Source: a virus
IMG/VR virus record: IMGVR_UViG_3300044733_000912
Span: 1 to 37,099 of that record
Length of the DNA: 37,099 bases
Direction: 5' to 3' (one strand)
The notes below the pieces were generated by a model. That model ran no database searches, was not told the DNA's origin, and was given only the letters and a program-made list of their open reading frames with translations. Every line of letters begins with the position of its first letter. Positions within the stretch are counted from its first letter, which is position 1. Positions 17,143 to 24,623 of this stretch are shown in pieces. Made by a program: the position numbers and the translations under genes.

Positions 17143-17335
17143 GGTTCTTCTCCTTCAGCTTGGCTTCAATCGCTTCGGCATAAACTTTAAATGTTGGAGG
17201 CATCTCATACTGGCTCATTAACAAGCTGACCGCAGTAACAACATCAACAGATCGCAAAGCTTCAAGCCTTTCCGCATCCGTCAGACCCACCCAAGGGCGA
17301 ACGTAGTCTTGAATGTCATCGTCATCTTGTGTCAT
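17135..17335 (-). CDS. Small phage protein ending AIEAKLKEKNHG, 66 residues
   Basis: Function unknown. An acidic start (MTQDDDDIQDYVRP) leads into WVGLTDAERLEALRSVDVVTAVSLLMSQYEMPPTFK and the tail AIEAKLKEKNHG. The WVGLT block and tail match the next gene downstream. Its 3' codons supply the AAGGAGAAGAACC ribosome site in front of that gene's ATG, with an 8-bp coding overlap. The start overlaps the preceding TGA. Confidence 0.75.
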   Translation of the reverse strand: MTQDDDDIQDYVRPWVGLTDAERLEALRSVDVVTAVSLLMSQYEMPPTFKVYAEAIEAKLKEKNHG

Positions 17336-17604
17336 GCTTGTCCCCTTGCTCGGATGATGTTGGCGCAGTCAGATGGTGTCGGCCATTTTTCGTCGGGTAC
17401 AAGAAGTTTTTCGCACTGCTCCTCAAGCGAATCACACACCCATGCACACGCCTCACGCTCATGCTGTGCTACTAGCTTGGCAAAGCGTTCAAGGAACTCA
17501 GGAGTTCCTGTGCCAATCCAAGCAGTAAAGTTTCCTGCCCGTGTGTTTGTGATGTCTATGCCACCCGCCTGTCTAGCCATCTCAATGATTTCATCTTGTG
17601 TCAT
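17332..17604 (-). CDS. Conserved small phage protein (FAKLVAQHEREACAWVC type), 90 residues
   Basis: The sequence runs DEIIEMARQAGG ... FLERFAKLVAQHEREACAWVC ... DCANIIRARGQ. This short helical type with a conserved EREACAxVC segment is very common in phage genomes, and its function is unknown. Cysteines occur in AWVCDSLEEQCEKL and in SDCAN. I chose ATG 17604 (GAGG about 10 bases upstream, ATGA overlap with the microprotein gene) over the longer frame to 17694, whose extra residues are Pro/Gln/Arg filler. Confidence 0.75.
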   Translation of the reverse strand: MTQDEIIEMARQAGGIDITNTRAGNFTAWIGTGTPEFLERFAKLVAQHEREACAWVCDSLEEQCEKLLVPDEKWPTPSDCANIIRARGQA

Positions 17605-17699
17605 CTCGGTGCGTCCTCGTAGTTGTCGGGGTTGAACTTCGGCTCTCGCTTGTCGTTCTTGTTCTTGGGGTTTGGGAATGGGGGGAAGGGCCATGTCAT
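17601..17699 (-). CDS. Proline-rich microprotein, 32 residues
   Basis: A very short frame, MTWPFPPFPNPKNKNDK continuing REPKFNPDNYEDAPR. It has GGAGG 4 bases before its ATG, and ATGA overlaps with both the gene before and the gene after. Those coupled junctions are the reason to accept it; a longer in-frame start at 17792 would overlap the upstream gene almost fully. The WPFPPFP start and charged rest suggest a peptide-like or membrane-surface protein, but no function can be assigned. Confidence 0.6.
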   Translation of the reverse strand: MTWPFPPFPNPKNKNDKREPKFNPDNYEDAPR

Positions 17700-17878
17700 G
17701 TACCCTCCAACACTTCTAGTATTACTGTTCTGATCTTTGTGTAGGCTTCCGCCTTCGTGTAAGGCATCGCTAGTATGTTGTCTATGTCGCATAATGCCTC
17801 GTAGTACTCGTTAGCCTTCAACGCATGCTGTAATTTCAGTCCATCTTCAGGGTACGCAAATTCAAGTAAGGCTTTCAT
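17696..17878 (-). CDS. Conserved small phage protein (FAYPEDGLKLQHALKANEYY type), 60 residues
   Basis: The sequence FAYPEDGLKLQHALKANEYYEALCDIDNIL is a pattern I recognise from many small phage proteins, in which a PEDxxxxxxA stretch precedes a helix with YxxxLxDxD. The function is unknown. The start has AAGGAAAC just upstream. It is coupled downstream to the Pro-rich microprotein and overlaps the end of the 54-residue gene upstream by 17 bp. Confidence 0.75.
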   Translation of the reverse strand: MKALLEFAYPEDGLKLQHALKANEYYEALCDIDNILAMPYTKAEAYTKIRTVILEVLEGT

Positions 17879-18026
17879 AGGGGTTTCCTTTTGCTAATCG
17901 CATGAGTAATCTCGCTTTGCGCCATGTACGGCGCACATCGGTTTGTGAGGCGTTCTTAAATTTAAACTTCGGGTCTGTACACATGCGTGTGGGTAATGCT
18001 CTTGAGAGATATTTAAGTTCTTTCAT
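17862..18026 (-). CDS. Small basic phage protein, 54 residues
   Basis: A short frame: MKELKYLSRALPTRMCTDPK, then FKFKNASQTDVRRTWRKARL, ending LAKGNPYESLT. It is strongly basic. The TDVRRTWRKARL helix resembles the TDVRxTFxRxR pattern of small phage proteins next to replication genes. Its ATG overlaps the TGA of the VRR-NUC gene (ATGA) and its end overlaps the next gene's start, matching the packing of this region. Function unknown; nucleic-acid binding is plausible from charge. Confidence 0.7.
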   Translation of the reverse strand: MKELKYLSRALPTRMCTDPKFKFKNASQTDVRRTWRKARLLMRLAKGNPYESLT

Positions 18027-18319
18027 TTTGCGTTGTCCAATATGAGTTGTTTGATAATCCCGACATTGTGTTCATCAACGATGAACGACAAGCCGCCCCG
18101 CATCTCAATCTCATCTAAGTGAGACTGCTGTAATTTCGTTGGCTTACCGCCGTTCGCTTTGCACTCTATGCCAATGAACCATCCGTTGTAGCAACATAGA
18201 ATGTCAGGCACTCCTGAATTACCAAATCCACTCGTTACGGGCATGGTGTAGTAAGCCCCGATAGAAGCCAGTTCCATGAGGACTTTCTTCTTTACTTTGC
18301 GTTCAGGTGTATCTGCCAT
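18023..18319 (-). CDS. VRR-NUC domain nuclease
   Basis: A 98-residue single-domain protein of the VRR-NUC type, a PD-(D/E)XK-like family that includes phage nucleases and the FAN1 C-terminal domain. It shows ERKVKKKVLMELASIGAYY, then GNSGVPDILCCYNGWFIGIECKA with D39, E52 and K54 as catalytic residues, then QQSHLDEIEMRGG. It probably cuts branched or nicked DNA in replication or packaging. GGAG lies about 8 bases before the ATG and the start overlaps the upstream gene by 28 bp. Confidence 0.92.
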   Translation of the reverse strand: MADTPERKVKKKVLMELASIGAYYTMPVTSGFGNSGVPDILCCYNGWFIGIECKANGGKPTKLQQSHLDEIEMRGGLSFIVDEHNVGIIKQLILDNAK

Positions 18320-18708
18320 GTAGACTTCTCCTTGTTGTAGCCAATCTCACCAAGCTGCGAATAGTGCATGACTACGATGTACAAATCTTTGCACACCATC
18401 CACCCCACATCGTCGAGCTTTGGGTTGTGGTAATTGATAAACGAATCCGTGACCGAGACTTGATATAGTTCTTTCTTAGGCGGCGGAAATGCGTGAATCA
18501 TTGCAAGTGAAGCCTTCATGAAGTCAGGTAATGTTTCTTCGGTGAAGTACCGCACTCTGTCAGGTTGCACAACAACTGCATAACCGTCGTCTTCTCTGTA
18601 TACAGGAACGCGCCACATATCAGGGGTCTTGTATGGCATGGAAGGCCACTTCTTAGCGTCGTGTAGTGAGCGCATATATTGCGTAACGTATTCAAGTTCG
18701 CTGTACAT
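18292..18708 (-). CDS. Phage protein of unknown function, 138 residues
   Basis: Not recognised. It has an N-terminal helical segment (MYSELEYVTQYMRSLHDAKKWPSMPYKTPD), a beta-rich middle (RVPVYREDDGYAVVVQPDRVRYFTEE), and a C-terminal half with DVGWMVCKDLYIVVMHYSQLGEIGYN. I chose ATG 18708 because it overlaps the TAA of the gene before it (TAATG) and the extension to 18738 would run back into that gene. It lies between the MoxR/VWA cassette and the nuclease, and may be the cassette's last member. Confidence 0.75.
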   Translation of the reverse strand: MYSELEYVTQYMRSLHDAKKWPSMPYKTPDMWRVPVYREDDGYAVVVQPDRVRYFTEETLPDFMKASLAMIHAFPPPKKELYQVSVTDSFINYHNPKLDDVGWMVCKDLYIVVMHYSQLGEIGYNKEKSTWQIHLNAK

Positions 18709-19658
18709 TACTTGGGCTCTTTGGGAATGACCACCCACACGATGTTGTTGCGATAGCCCGCGCTGATGTCGAGTTCAGGTAAGAATCTGTCAATCTTACC
18801 TATGAACAACTCGTTTCTGTTGGAGTAGATTCTTTCGGTAGACTTACCTTGCATGTAGGTAGCGATCATCATCGCATCAACTGCGACTTCGGGTATATCT
18901 TTAAGAGTTGAATAGCGTTTCAGGCTACCCTGAATGAGTACCTTCTCGCGGTTGTTAGTGTTATCAACCACGCCCTCACCGACAAGATACTTGACTGGGA
19001 GAGTACCATCGTTTTCATAGTAGTTCTCGTAGTCAATGCCTATGAGTTTGAAGCCCTTGCAGAATCTTTTATGGTCGTCTGCTGACTCATTGTATGTTTT
19101 CATTTTGACTAAATATTTACTGTACGAATCTTTGAGATCGCTAGCGTACTGCTGTATTGAAATAGTGTCAACACCTAATTGGCTTTCTACCAACATTTTT
19201 ACAATATCAACATTCACTTCTATTTTAGGTGCGCCATATCTAGCCGAATCTTTGACTGGATGAATCGCAGTAATGACTTCTTCTGCGTAAGCCTTAGTCA
19301 TACTCTCATCGCTAGGAAACTCGTTGTTCTTCTTCAGCGTTCTAATGAGTGTTGCAATCTTATTAGAGTCACGCTCACTTCTGCTGGAGTTTGAACTCGA
19401 CTTCTCTTTTTTAACAAGATACTGATTCTCGTAGATGTAGACTGTCTCACTTCTGTCGCGTGAGTTAGTATTTGTAGACAACTCACCGCCATCCAATCCA
19501 TTGGGCGTTACTACGCGCAACGCTCCGCTGTTCTTAACTCTGTCGACCTTCACATTGAACGCCGTGCAGAACTCATACACAAACTTCTTGAGGTTCGGCT
19601 TGTTGGTAAACAGTTCAGTCAGTTTGTCTTGGTCGACTTTGTCTGTTGCTATGTTCAT
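18708..19658 (-). CDS. Unknown protein at end of MoxR/VWA cassette, 316 residues
   Basis: Not recognised. The N-terminal part is lysine-rich and helical (KVDQDKLTELFTNKPNLKKFVYEFCTAFNV). A central Ser/Arg/Asn-rich stretch (KKEKSSSNSSRSERDSNK) is probably a flexible linker. The second half is folded-looking (KFKL-type strands near FKLIGIDYENYYENDG and LPVKYLVGEGVVDN). ATG 19658 has AAGGAGAG a few bases upstream and leaves 10 bases after the previous stop; the frame to 19775 would overlap that gene by 107 bp. Position suggests a partner of the AAA+/VWA proteins, as inference. Confidence 0.78.
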   Translation of the reverse strand: MNIATDKVDQDKLTELFTNKPNLKKFVYEFCTAFNVKVDRVKNSGALRVVTPNGLDGGELSTNTNSRDRSETVYIYENQYLVKKEKSSSNSSRSERDSNKIATLIRTLKKNNEFPSDESMTKAYAEEVITAIHPVKDSARYGAPKIEVNVDIVKMLVESQLGVDTISIQQYASDLKDSYSKYLVKMKTYNESADDHKRFCKGFKLIGIDYENYYENDGTLPVKYLVGEGVVDNTNNREKVLIQGSLKRYSTLKDIPEVAVDAMMIATYMQGKSTERIYSNRNELFIGKIDRFLPELDISAGYRNNIVWVVIPKEPK

Positions 19659-19668
19659 AACTCTCTCC

Positions 19669-20610
19669 TTACAGTTGTTTAAATTCTTCACCAGTAGGTG
19701 AAACGATTTTGTGATCCCATGAAGATGCACATAACTTACCCTTGGGTAACTCCACCCAATCAAACGCTTCGTCAATCTCTCCTAAAATAGTCTTACGGAA
19801 ATGTCTAACGATGACACTCTCAACACTTTCTTGCCATTCGCGCGGCATCCTTGGTTCGCCTGAGCCGCCATCACCTAGTTGGTATCTAAAGTTGCTACGA
19901 ATCCAATGGTTATGCAATAGATACTGTATGAACGCCGCATCTACATAATGTTTCTTATCAACTGTCTCTTTCAATGTCTTGGCGTTGAAATTTGCACCAT
20001 TGAACTTGTCAGTCTGATCGTGTAAATCTTTGATGACTTCGATTGCCGCCTTGTCGTTCATTGCCTTGATGTACATCGGATAAACATCTAAAAACTCTTT
20101 GTACTGCTTCATGATTGCGTTTGATCTTTTGCGATTCAGGGTAGGCTGAACAACTGTGAACTGCGTCAGGGGCTTCTTAGTTCCAATATCAAACCGCAAT
20201 CCTGTGAAGATCGGATAGTCTTCAAAACCTCCAACGCTCATGATCGCGCCGCCCTTAGCCTTCACCTGATGTATGTACACACCAAGCAATTCAGACATGA
20301 GAGTGTTCTCACCTTGATGCAGTCCATTGATTGTGGTGAACTCAAACGAATTGTCAGGGCGCACAATGCCTAATGGTTTCTTGCCTACATACCATCCCTC
20401 TTTCAAATCGCCTTTCTCAAGTTTGTCAATCATTTCTCGGTGCGAATACCAAATGCTGAATGAACCATCCTCCAACGCTCTGAAATGCCGCGATGAATAT
20501 GTCCTGTCACCTAAGTGGTACGCATTGCCTGAGCCACGATAAGGCTTGCTGTTCTTGACTGTGTTAGCCAAGGACTCATAACTAATTCTGTTGATGTCAT
20601 AAAAACCCAT
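19669..20610 (-). CDS. Unknown protein in MoxR/VWA cassette, 313 residues
   Basis: Not recognised. It begins YDINRISYESLANTVKNSKPYRGSGNAYHLGDRTYSSRHF cut by polar turns, has repeated aromatic-rich segments (SFSIWYSHREM, EGWYVGKKPLG), and a helical middle (MKQYKEFLDVYPMYIKAMNDKAA). The C-terminal part has SNFRYQLGDGGSGEPRMPREWQ. AAGGAG precedes the ATG and 2 bases separate it from the VWA gene's stop, so it is tightly operonic with it. A substrate, adaptor or DNA-binding partner of the ATPase pair is possible. Confidence 0.8.
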   Translation of the reverse strand: MGFYDINRISYESLANTVKNSKPYRGSGNAYHLGDRTYSSRHFRALEDGSFSIWYSHREMIDKLEKGDLKEGWYVGKKPLGIVRPDNSFEFTTINGLHQGENTLMSELLGVYIHQVKAKGGAIMSVGGFEDYPIFTGLRFDIGTKKPLTQFTVVQPTLNRKRSNAIMKQYKEFLDVYPMYIKAMNDKAAIEVIKDLHDQTDKFNGANFNAKTLKETVDKKHYVDAAFIQYLLHNHWIRSNFRYQLGDGGSGEPRMPREWQESVESVIVRHFRKTILGEIDEAFDWVELPKGKLCASSWDHKIVSPTGEEFKQL

Positions 20611-20612
20611 GA

Positions 20613-21809
20613 TTACTCCTTCACCATAACTTTCTTACCTGTTGGCGGTTGCCAACTCTCGTTCTCTGTCACCATCCACAATGTCGGTGCTGAAATCTGC
20701 CACGCAACATCGTTCTCAACATAACCGTCGGTGAACACCAATACACATTCAGCGTTGACACGCTTCTTGTTGATGTATTCAGCCACGCATGAAACCTTAG
20801 TTCCTCCGCCGCCCAAGGGCTTGAGCATTGCTCCGATGTTCTGATAATCATCTTTGAACAGTTGCTCGCCATGAACCTTAGTGTCCCACCACAGAACGCG
20901 CACAGCTTCGGGCGATACGACCTCACAGATAGAGACCAGTTCCGAGGCGAACTCATTGAGTTCCTTCTCGCCAATCGAACCCGATGTATCGATAGCAACG
21001 ACAATCTCTCCGATAGTCTCGTTCTCCACAGTTGGGATGTACAAATCATTGGGCAACACTCTGCGGTTGAACTTGCGCCATGTGTACTCGTCCTTGCCCT
21101 TCGTCGCTGAAGAAACAAAATCTCGTAACACCTCACGCCAGTCCACCTTCGGGTTGAGAATGTCTGTGATTGCTCGTGGCAGATCAATACCTAAGCGACC
21201 CGCTAACAACGCGCCTTCACGCAACGCTCTGTCGATACGCGCCTCGACTTCCTTGGCTTTCTCAGGAGTCATCGGATTACCATCGCCCTCGGTGTCGTGC
21301 TCATCGAACGAATACTCACCACCTCCACCTTGCGATTCACCATCCCCTGAATCACCACTTCCTCCGCCACCACACTCCTCTTCCTCCAATAACTTGTACA
21401 CCTCACGCATGTTCATGTTGTGGTACTTGGGGTCATAGCATCCGCCTTCGGGTAGCTTCACAAGGTTCTTGTCCTTGATGTTCATGATGATGTCGTTGAC
21501 AACATAGTCTGCCGCTTTGTTGGCTCGCTGACGATCTTCTCTGAACATGTCAATGCCGTGGAGCATGTGACGCAATACGATGTGCAGATTCTCATGAAGC
21601 ACTAAGCCTGCTACTTCTTGGTCTGTCTTGCACACGGCTTTGAGGAACGCTCTGCCGTAACGCTTGTTGATACCATCGGTGTATGCAGTTATCGCATCAT
21701 CGATCACGGCTGTCGTACCCATCATCATCACACCTGAATACAAAGCTGTCTCAGGATGTTTCATCATGGCAATGTGCGCCTTCTTGACGCGTTCTTCTTC
21801 AGTCAACAT
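20613..21809 (-). CDS. DUF2201-like metallopeptidase-type protein with C-terminal VWA domain
   Basis: 398 residues in two parts. The N-terminal part has LVLHENLHIVLRHML, an HExxH-like zinc motif with H72, E73 and H76, typical of DUF2201. A Gly/Ser/Asp-rich linker follows (GGGGSGDSGDGESQGGGG). The C-terminal VWA-like domain has IDTSGSIG, a MIDAS motif with D274, S276 and S278, and VLVFTDGYVEND as the second metal-side strand. VWA proteins of this kind act with MoxR-type AAA+ ATPases, and one is encoded directly upstream. GGAG lies 6 bases before the ATG, inside the coding region of a 29-residue gene whose TAA overlaps this ATG. Cellular target unknown. Confidence 0.9.
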   Translation of the reverse strand: MLTEEERVKKAHIAMMKHPETALYSGVMMMGTTAVIDDAITAYTDGINKRYGRAFLKAVCKTDQEVAGLVLHENLHIVLRHMLHGIDMFREDRQRANKAADYVVNDIIMNIKDKNLVKLPEGGCYDPKYHNMNMREVYKLLEEEECGGGGSGDSGDGESQGGGGEYSFDEHDTEGDGNPMTPEKAKEVEARIDRALREGALLAGRLGIDLPRAITDILNPKVDWREVLRDFVSSATKGKDEYTWRKFNRRVLPNDLYIPTVENETIGEIVVAIDTSGSIGEKELNEFASELVSICEVVSPEAVRVLWWDTKVHGEQLFKDDYQNIGAMLKPLGGGGTKVSCVAEYINKKRVNAECVLVFTDGYVENDVAWQISAPTLWMVTENESWQPPTGKKVMVKE

Positions 21810-21898
21810 TATGGTCTCCAGTAAAAAAGGTCTAACAATAAAACAATGAGTGACATCAGCAACGCCACTCGCTCAAACTTTTCCCATTGGGTCAGCAT
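21809..21898 (-). CDS. Single-pass membrane microprotein between MoxR and VWA genes, 29 residues
   Basis: A tiny frame, MLTQWEKFERVALLMSLIVL then LLDLFYWRP. Residues 11-26 are an uninterrupted hydrophobic helix flanked by charged and aromatic ends, so it should be a single-span membrane peptide. GAGG lies 6 bases before the ATG, and its stop overlaps the ATG of the VWA gene (TAATG). It also carries that gene's ribosome site. It could tether the complex to the membrane, act as a small lysis-type or regulatory peptide, or merely be a coupling leader. Confidence 0.6.
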   Translation of the reverse strand: MLTQWEKFERVALLMSLIVLLLDLFYWRP

Positions 21899-21906
21899 TG
21901 ATTACC

Positions 21907-22977
21907 TCACATCAACTTGTGGTTGTTTGATGCCCAAGTGTTGATCGCTTGGTTGTATCGCGCAATGCGAGGCTTACCGCGCATAATCATCGTGAAGAAC
22001 ACAGACTGAACTTCAGAGGACGGAATACGCTCAACGAACTGCATGTACTTGTTCAGCTCATCCTGAGTCTCTACTACGTCGACCGCCTCGAACATCATCA
22101 TGACTTGCGCTGACACATCGTCAGGAACTTTAATGGTTGATGGTGCTTTCAACACATCAGCGAATGAGATCAACTTACCTTCGAGTGCAATGAACGCTGA
22201 CATACTCTTAGCCGCCGCTTCACCGATAGTGCCTGCCAACGCCGCCATCATTGCGTGTTCACCGATGATGTCCTTAGCTTCCACAATGGGAGATGCTTTC
22301 GCCAATGAACGAGGCGACACGAATGAACGTGCGGGAGATGATGGTTTAAATATATATGGGTTGTCGCTCTCATCACCGTCCAGATAGCTACGCATGGCCT
22401 TGGGAGTCATCGCCACCCATGCACGAATCGGTCTAGCAACCTTGTGCTTAGTCGCCCACACATTCCACAACTCTGCATTGGGCTTGCTCATGTGCAAGAT
22501 ACACACACGATTACCAACGTGAGCCAACATGCTGTCGCCTACACCATCGCTTGCATTGTTACTTGTACCGAACACGATGCTACCCTCGGGCAGGGGTTCA
22601 TCGCCAACACTACGCTCGAGCATGAGTCGGGTGAAGATAATCTGCAATAGCTTGGGAGACTTCATGAACTCGTCAAGCATGATGACTTTCTTCTTGCCGT
22701 TGCCTAGCTTGAAGAGAGACGACACATAATACTCAAGAGTCTTGCTTGCATGGTTGGGGATCGATGCCGCAACGTCCATCATGTCTTTAACAGGACAGTC
22801 GACATAGATGAAGTCATACTCATCAGTACCGAGATCAGCCTCAAGCATCTTCAGGATTGATGACTTGCCACAACCAGGCTCAGAGACAATGATGGGAGTA
22901 ATTGAATTACCGATTGTCTTGATGACGTTTGCGCAGTCATCGATGGTAATGTTCAGGTTGAAATTGATTTTAGACAT
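21907..22977 (-). CDS. MoxR-like AAA+ ATPase
   Basis: A 356-residue AAA+ protein. Walker A is EPGCGKSS at 33-40 and Walker B is VIMLDEF with D102 and E103. A sensor-1-like segment follows (GSIVFGTSNNASDGVGDSML), where the Asn-rich GTSNN is typical of MoxR-type ATPases, then NRVCILHMSKPN. The C-terminal part is a helical lid region. Such ATPases work with VWA proteins to remodel partners or insert metal cofactors; the VWA/DUF2201 gene is next in the operon. AAGGAAACACC before the ATG supports the start. Alternative: a phage-specific chaperone for virion assembly. Confidence 0.9.
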   Translation of the reverse strand: MSKINFNLNITIDDCANVIKTIGNSITPIIVSEPGCGKSSILKMLEADLGTDEYDFIYVDCPVKDMMDVAASIPNHASKTLEYYVSSLFKLGNGKKKVIMLDEFMKSPKLLQIIFTRLMLERSVGDEPLPEGSIVFGTSNNASDGVGDSMLAHVGNRVCILHMSKPNAELWNVWATKHKVARPIRAWVAMTPKAMRSYLDGDESDNPYIFKPSSPARSFVSPRSLAKASPIVEAKDIIGEHAMMAALAGTIGEAAAKSMSAFIALEGKLISFADVLKAPSTIKVPDDVSAQVMMMFEAVDVVETQDELNKYMQFVERIPSSEVQSVFFTMIMRGKPRIARYNQAINTWASNNHKLM

Positions 22978-23017
22978 GGTGTTTCCTTCGGTTAATGTTT
23001 CAGGGTTGGGTGAATGA

Positions 23018-23203
23018 TTACTTGTTAATTTTCAGTTGCTTGATGGTGTATGTTTTCTCTACTTCATCTACTTCAACATACGCCTCCTTCATGCCTATCG
23101 CAACCAATGTGCATGACAAGAACACAACACGACGTTGCGCCTTGAAGTACATGAATGTCATGACTGCAAACGCAATCAACAATACGATCTCTAGGTCGGT
23201 CAT
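23018..23203 (-). CDS. Small membrane protein, 61 residues
   Basis: Residues 4-21 (LEIVLLIAFAVMTFMYFK) form a membrane span, followed by QRR and a second moderately hydrophobic part (VVFLSCTLVAIGM), then an acidic tail (VEVDEVEKTYTIKQLKINK). AAGGAG lies 7 bases before ATG, and the ATG overlaps the TGA of the upstream gene. It lies between the DUF3150-like and MoxR genes, so it may bring that complex to the membrane. Family not recognised. Confidence 0.75.
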   Translation of the reverse strand: MTDLEIVLLIAFAVMTFMYFKAQRRVVFLSCTLVAIGMKEAYVEVDEVEKTYTIKQLKINK

Positions 23204-24108
23204 ACAAAACTCCTTATCGGTTTAAATTTAGACAGCATGTCATCGACATTCTCTTTGACTACGCTTCGTGTATAAGAACTCTCACGCAAATCCTCTGTGC
23301 TGATACCGTCAAGCGCAAAGCTAAGGTCTACTACTGCTTGTGATAATGCCTTGTTGTTTGTCAGGTTGAAGTTCTCGATGGTCTTGCAAATCTCCTTGGC
23401 TTGGCTCACAGTACTGTCGTATATCTTCTTGCGCCTTACCTTGCCATCCTCGTCGGGCGTTGCCTCGGTACATGCGTTGGCTAACCGTGAAGCAATCTCT
23501 ACAAGACGCTCGGATGCATCGTCCATCACAGCGTTGATGATCTCCTGTGTTTGACGCTCGTAGTGGTTCTTCAAATCTTCTGCCAATGCTTCGCTCACAG
23601 ACGAACGAAAGTCAGCCTGCGGTACTTTCTGTACATGCAGACGCATGCGGAACTTGGTGCGAACTTCTTCAGGTTCAGGGTACTCTGAACGATTAAACAT
23701 ATCGCCTTGTTTGAACGCCGCATCGCTGACAATCTGCGGGTATGCAGTAATAAACTTCTCGAGCAGAGCTTTGAAGTCGGCCTCATGTTGGGCGTACTCT
23801 TTCTTGAACTTCTCAAGGTTGATCGTTGGAAGCAGACGCATTGAGCCCGCCCAGTCGTATGTCGACCTCTGAAGCCAGTTATACACGGTCTGCCGATAGT
23901 TCAGTAGCGCCTTGTGATCGGGTGAATCGGAGAGTAAGTTCTTGGTGAACTTGCCTGCATCAGCAGAGGCTTTCTTAGATGTTGTCACCTCGTTAGAGAT
24001 GGCGCGATCCTGTTTCGTTGCAGTCCACACGTTGACATCCACGCAGACAACGAGTGCTGACGTTGCAAGTGAGATGATGTGGTTGGGTTGTTGAAGTTCG
24101 AAGTTCAT
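23200..24108 (-). CDS. DUF3150-like protein of the MoxR/VWA cassette, 302 residues
   Basis: Near the N-terminus is LVVCVDVNVWTATKQDR, then VTTSKKASADAGKFTK, and a long helical region (FKKEYAQHEADFKALLEKFI ... YPQIV) followed by VRTKFRMRLHVQKVP. This VDVxxWxxxK start, helical core and RxFxFxxxV-type strand resemble DUF3150, which is known from neighbourhoods with MoxR and VWA genes. The match is from memory of the pattern and the neighbourhood, so moderate. GGAGG lies 8 bases before the ATG. It is the first gene of the cassette in transcription order. Confidence 0.75.
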   Translation of the reverse strand: MNFELQQPNHIISLATSALVVCVDVNVWTATKQDRAISNEVTTSKKASADAGKFTKNLLSDSPDHKALLNYRQTVYNWLQRSTYDWAGSMRLLPTINLEKFKKEYAQHEADFKALLEKFITAYPQIVSDAAFKQGDMFNRSEYPEPEEVRTKFRMRLHVQKVPQADFRSSVSEALAEDLKNHYERQTQEIINAVMDDASERLVEIASRLANACTEATPDEDGKVRRKKIYDSTVSQAKEICKTIENFNLTNNKALSQAVVDLSFALDGISTEDLRESSYTRSVVKENVDDMLSKFKPIRSFV

Positions 24109-24109
24109 G

Positions 24110-24313
24110 TTAACGGCCTCCCTTGTGGCTTGAGTTGAGATTAAGTAATAGAGAACGATCAGTCACAACGATGTAGTTGGACTTGGGCATCGGCACGATA
24201 GTGTGTTTGGTACTACGCGCGTGTTTCTCGCCACATGGCATACACAATGTATATCCCATGCGATGGCGTTGTGCAGAGTAAAGTTCACCACAGGCTGAAC
24301 AGCTAGGTATCAT
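24110..24313 (-). CDS. Small zinc-ribbon protein, 67 residues
   Basis: It contains CSACGELYSAQRHRMGYTLCMPCG, two CxxC pairs about 14 residues apart, which is a zinc ribbon of the TraR/DksA-like kind seen in small phage proteins. The C-terminal part is SNYIVVTDRSLLLNLNSSHKGGR. It may act on RNA polymerase or bind nucleic acid; the exact role is unknown. I place the start at ATG 24313, overlapping the preceding TGA (ATGA); the longer frame to 24355 adds only a His/Ser-rich N-terminus inside the previous gene. Confidence 0.78.
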   Translation of the reverse strand: MIPSCSACGELYSAQRHRMGYTLCMPCGEKHARSTKHTIVPMPKSNYIVVTDRSLLLNLNSSHKGGR

Positions 24314-24591
24314 GGAAGGGTTGTGGTTGTGAGCTGACGGACAATGACTTTCCACTCATGGTCAAGACCCTCTGCCTCGTCTGCCTTGATGCATGTATGC
24401 AGGTCGTACATCGCCATGTCTTTGTCGGTGAATACGTCGGTCACATTGCCGTCGCAAAGAAGCAAATACACTTTGTCGACAGGTGCTTGCTTTACGGATG
24501 TGTTGCGCATCGCATCGCGGATGGATGGATGTACGTTGGTGTCGTCTGCGATTTGACGCAGGATTGTGTCGATGTTTTTGAACTGTCCCAT
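24310..24591 (-). CDS. Phage protein of unknown function, 93 residues
   Basis: Not recognised. A helical N-terminus (FKNIDTILRQIADDTNVHPSIRDAM) is followed by VYLLLCDGNVTDVFTDKDMAMYDLHTCIKADE, which looks like an alpha/beta unit. It is the first gene after promoter A and palindrome A, with AGGAG 6 bases before the ATG. It therefore heads the long leftward run that includes the MoxR/VWA cassette. Confidence 0.78.
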   Translation of the reverse strand: MGQFKNIDTILRQIADDTNVHPSIRDAMRNTSVKQAPVDKVYLLLCDGNVTDVFTDKDMAMYDLHTCIKADEAEGLDHEWKVIVRQLTTTTLP

Positions 24592-24623
24592 ACTATCTCC
24601 TGACTAAATAAAACTGAATTGAA

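Noticed and set aside
19659-19775. Longer start for the 316-residue gene (355 residues)
   Set aside because: It would overlap the upstream gene by 107 bp, while ATG 19658 has a strong AAGGAG site.
20881-21478. Rightward frames of 185 and 102 codons opposite the VWA gene
   Set aside because: They are antisense shadows of the VWA coding region, rich in Ser/Pro/His from its Gly/Asp linker, without ribosome sites.
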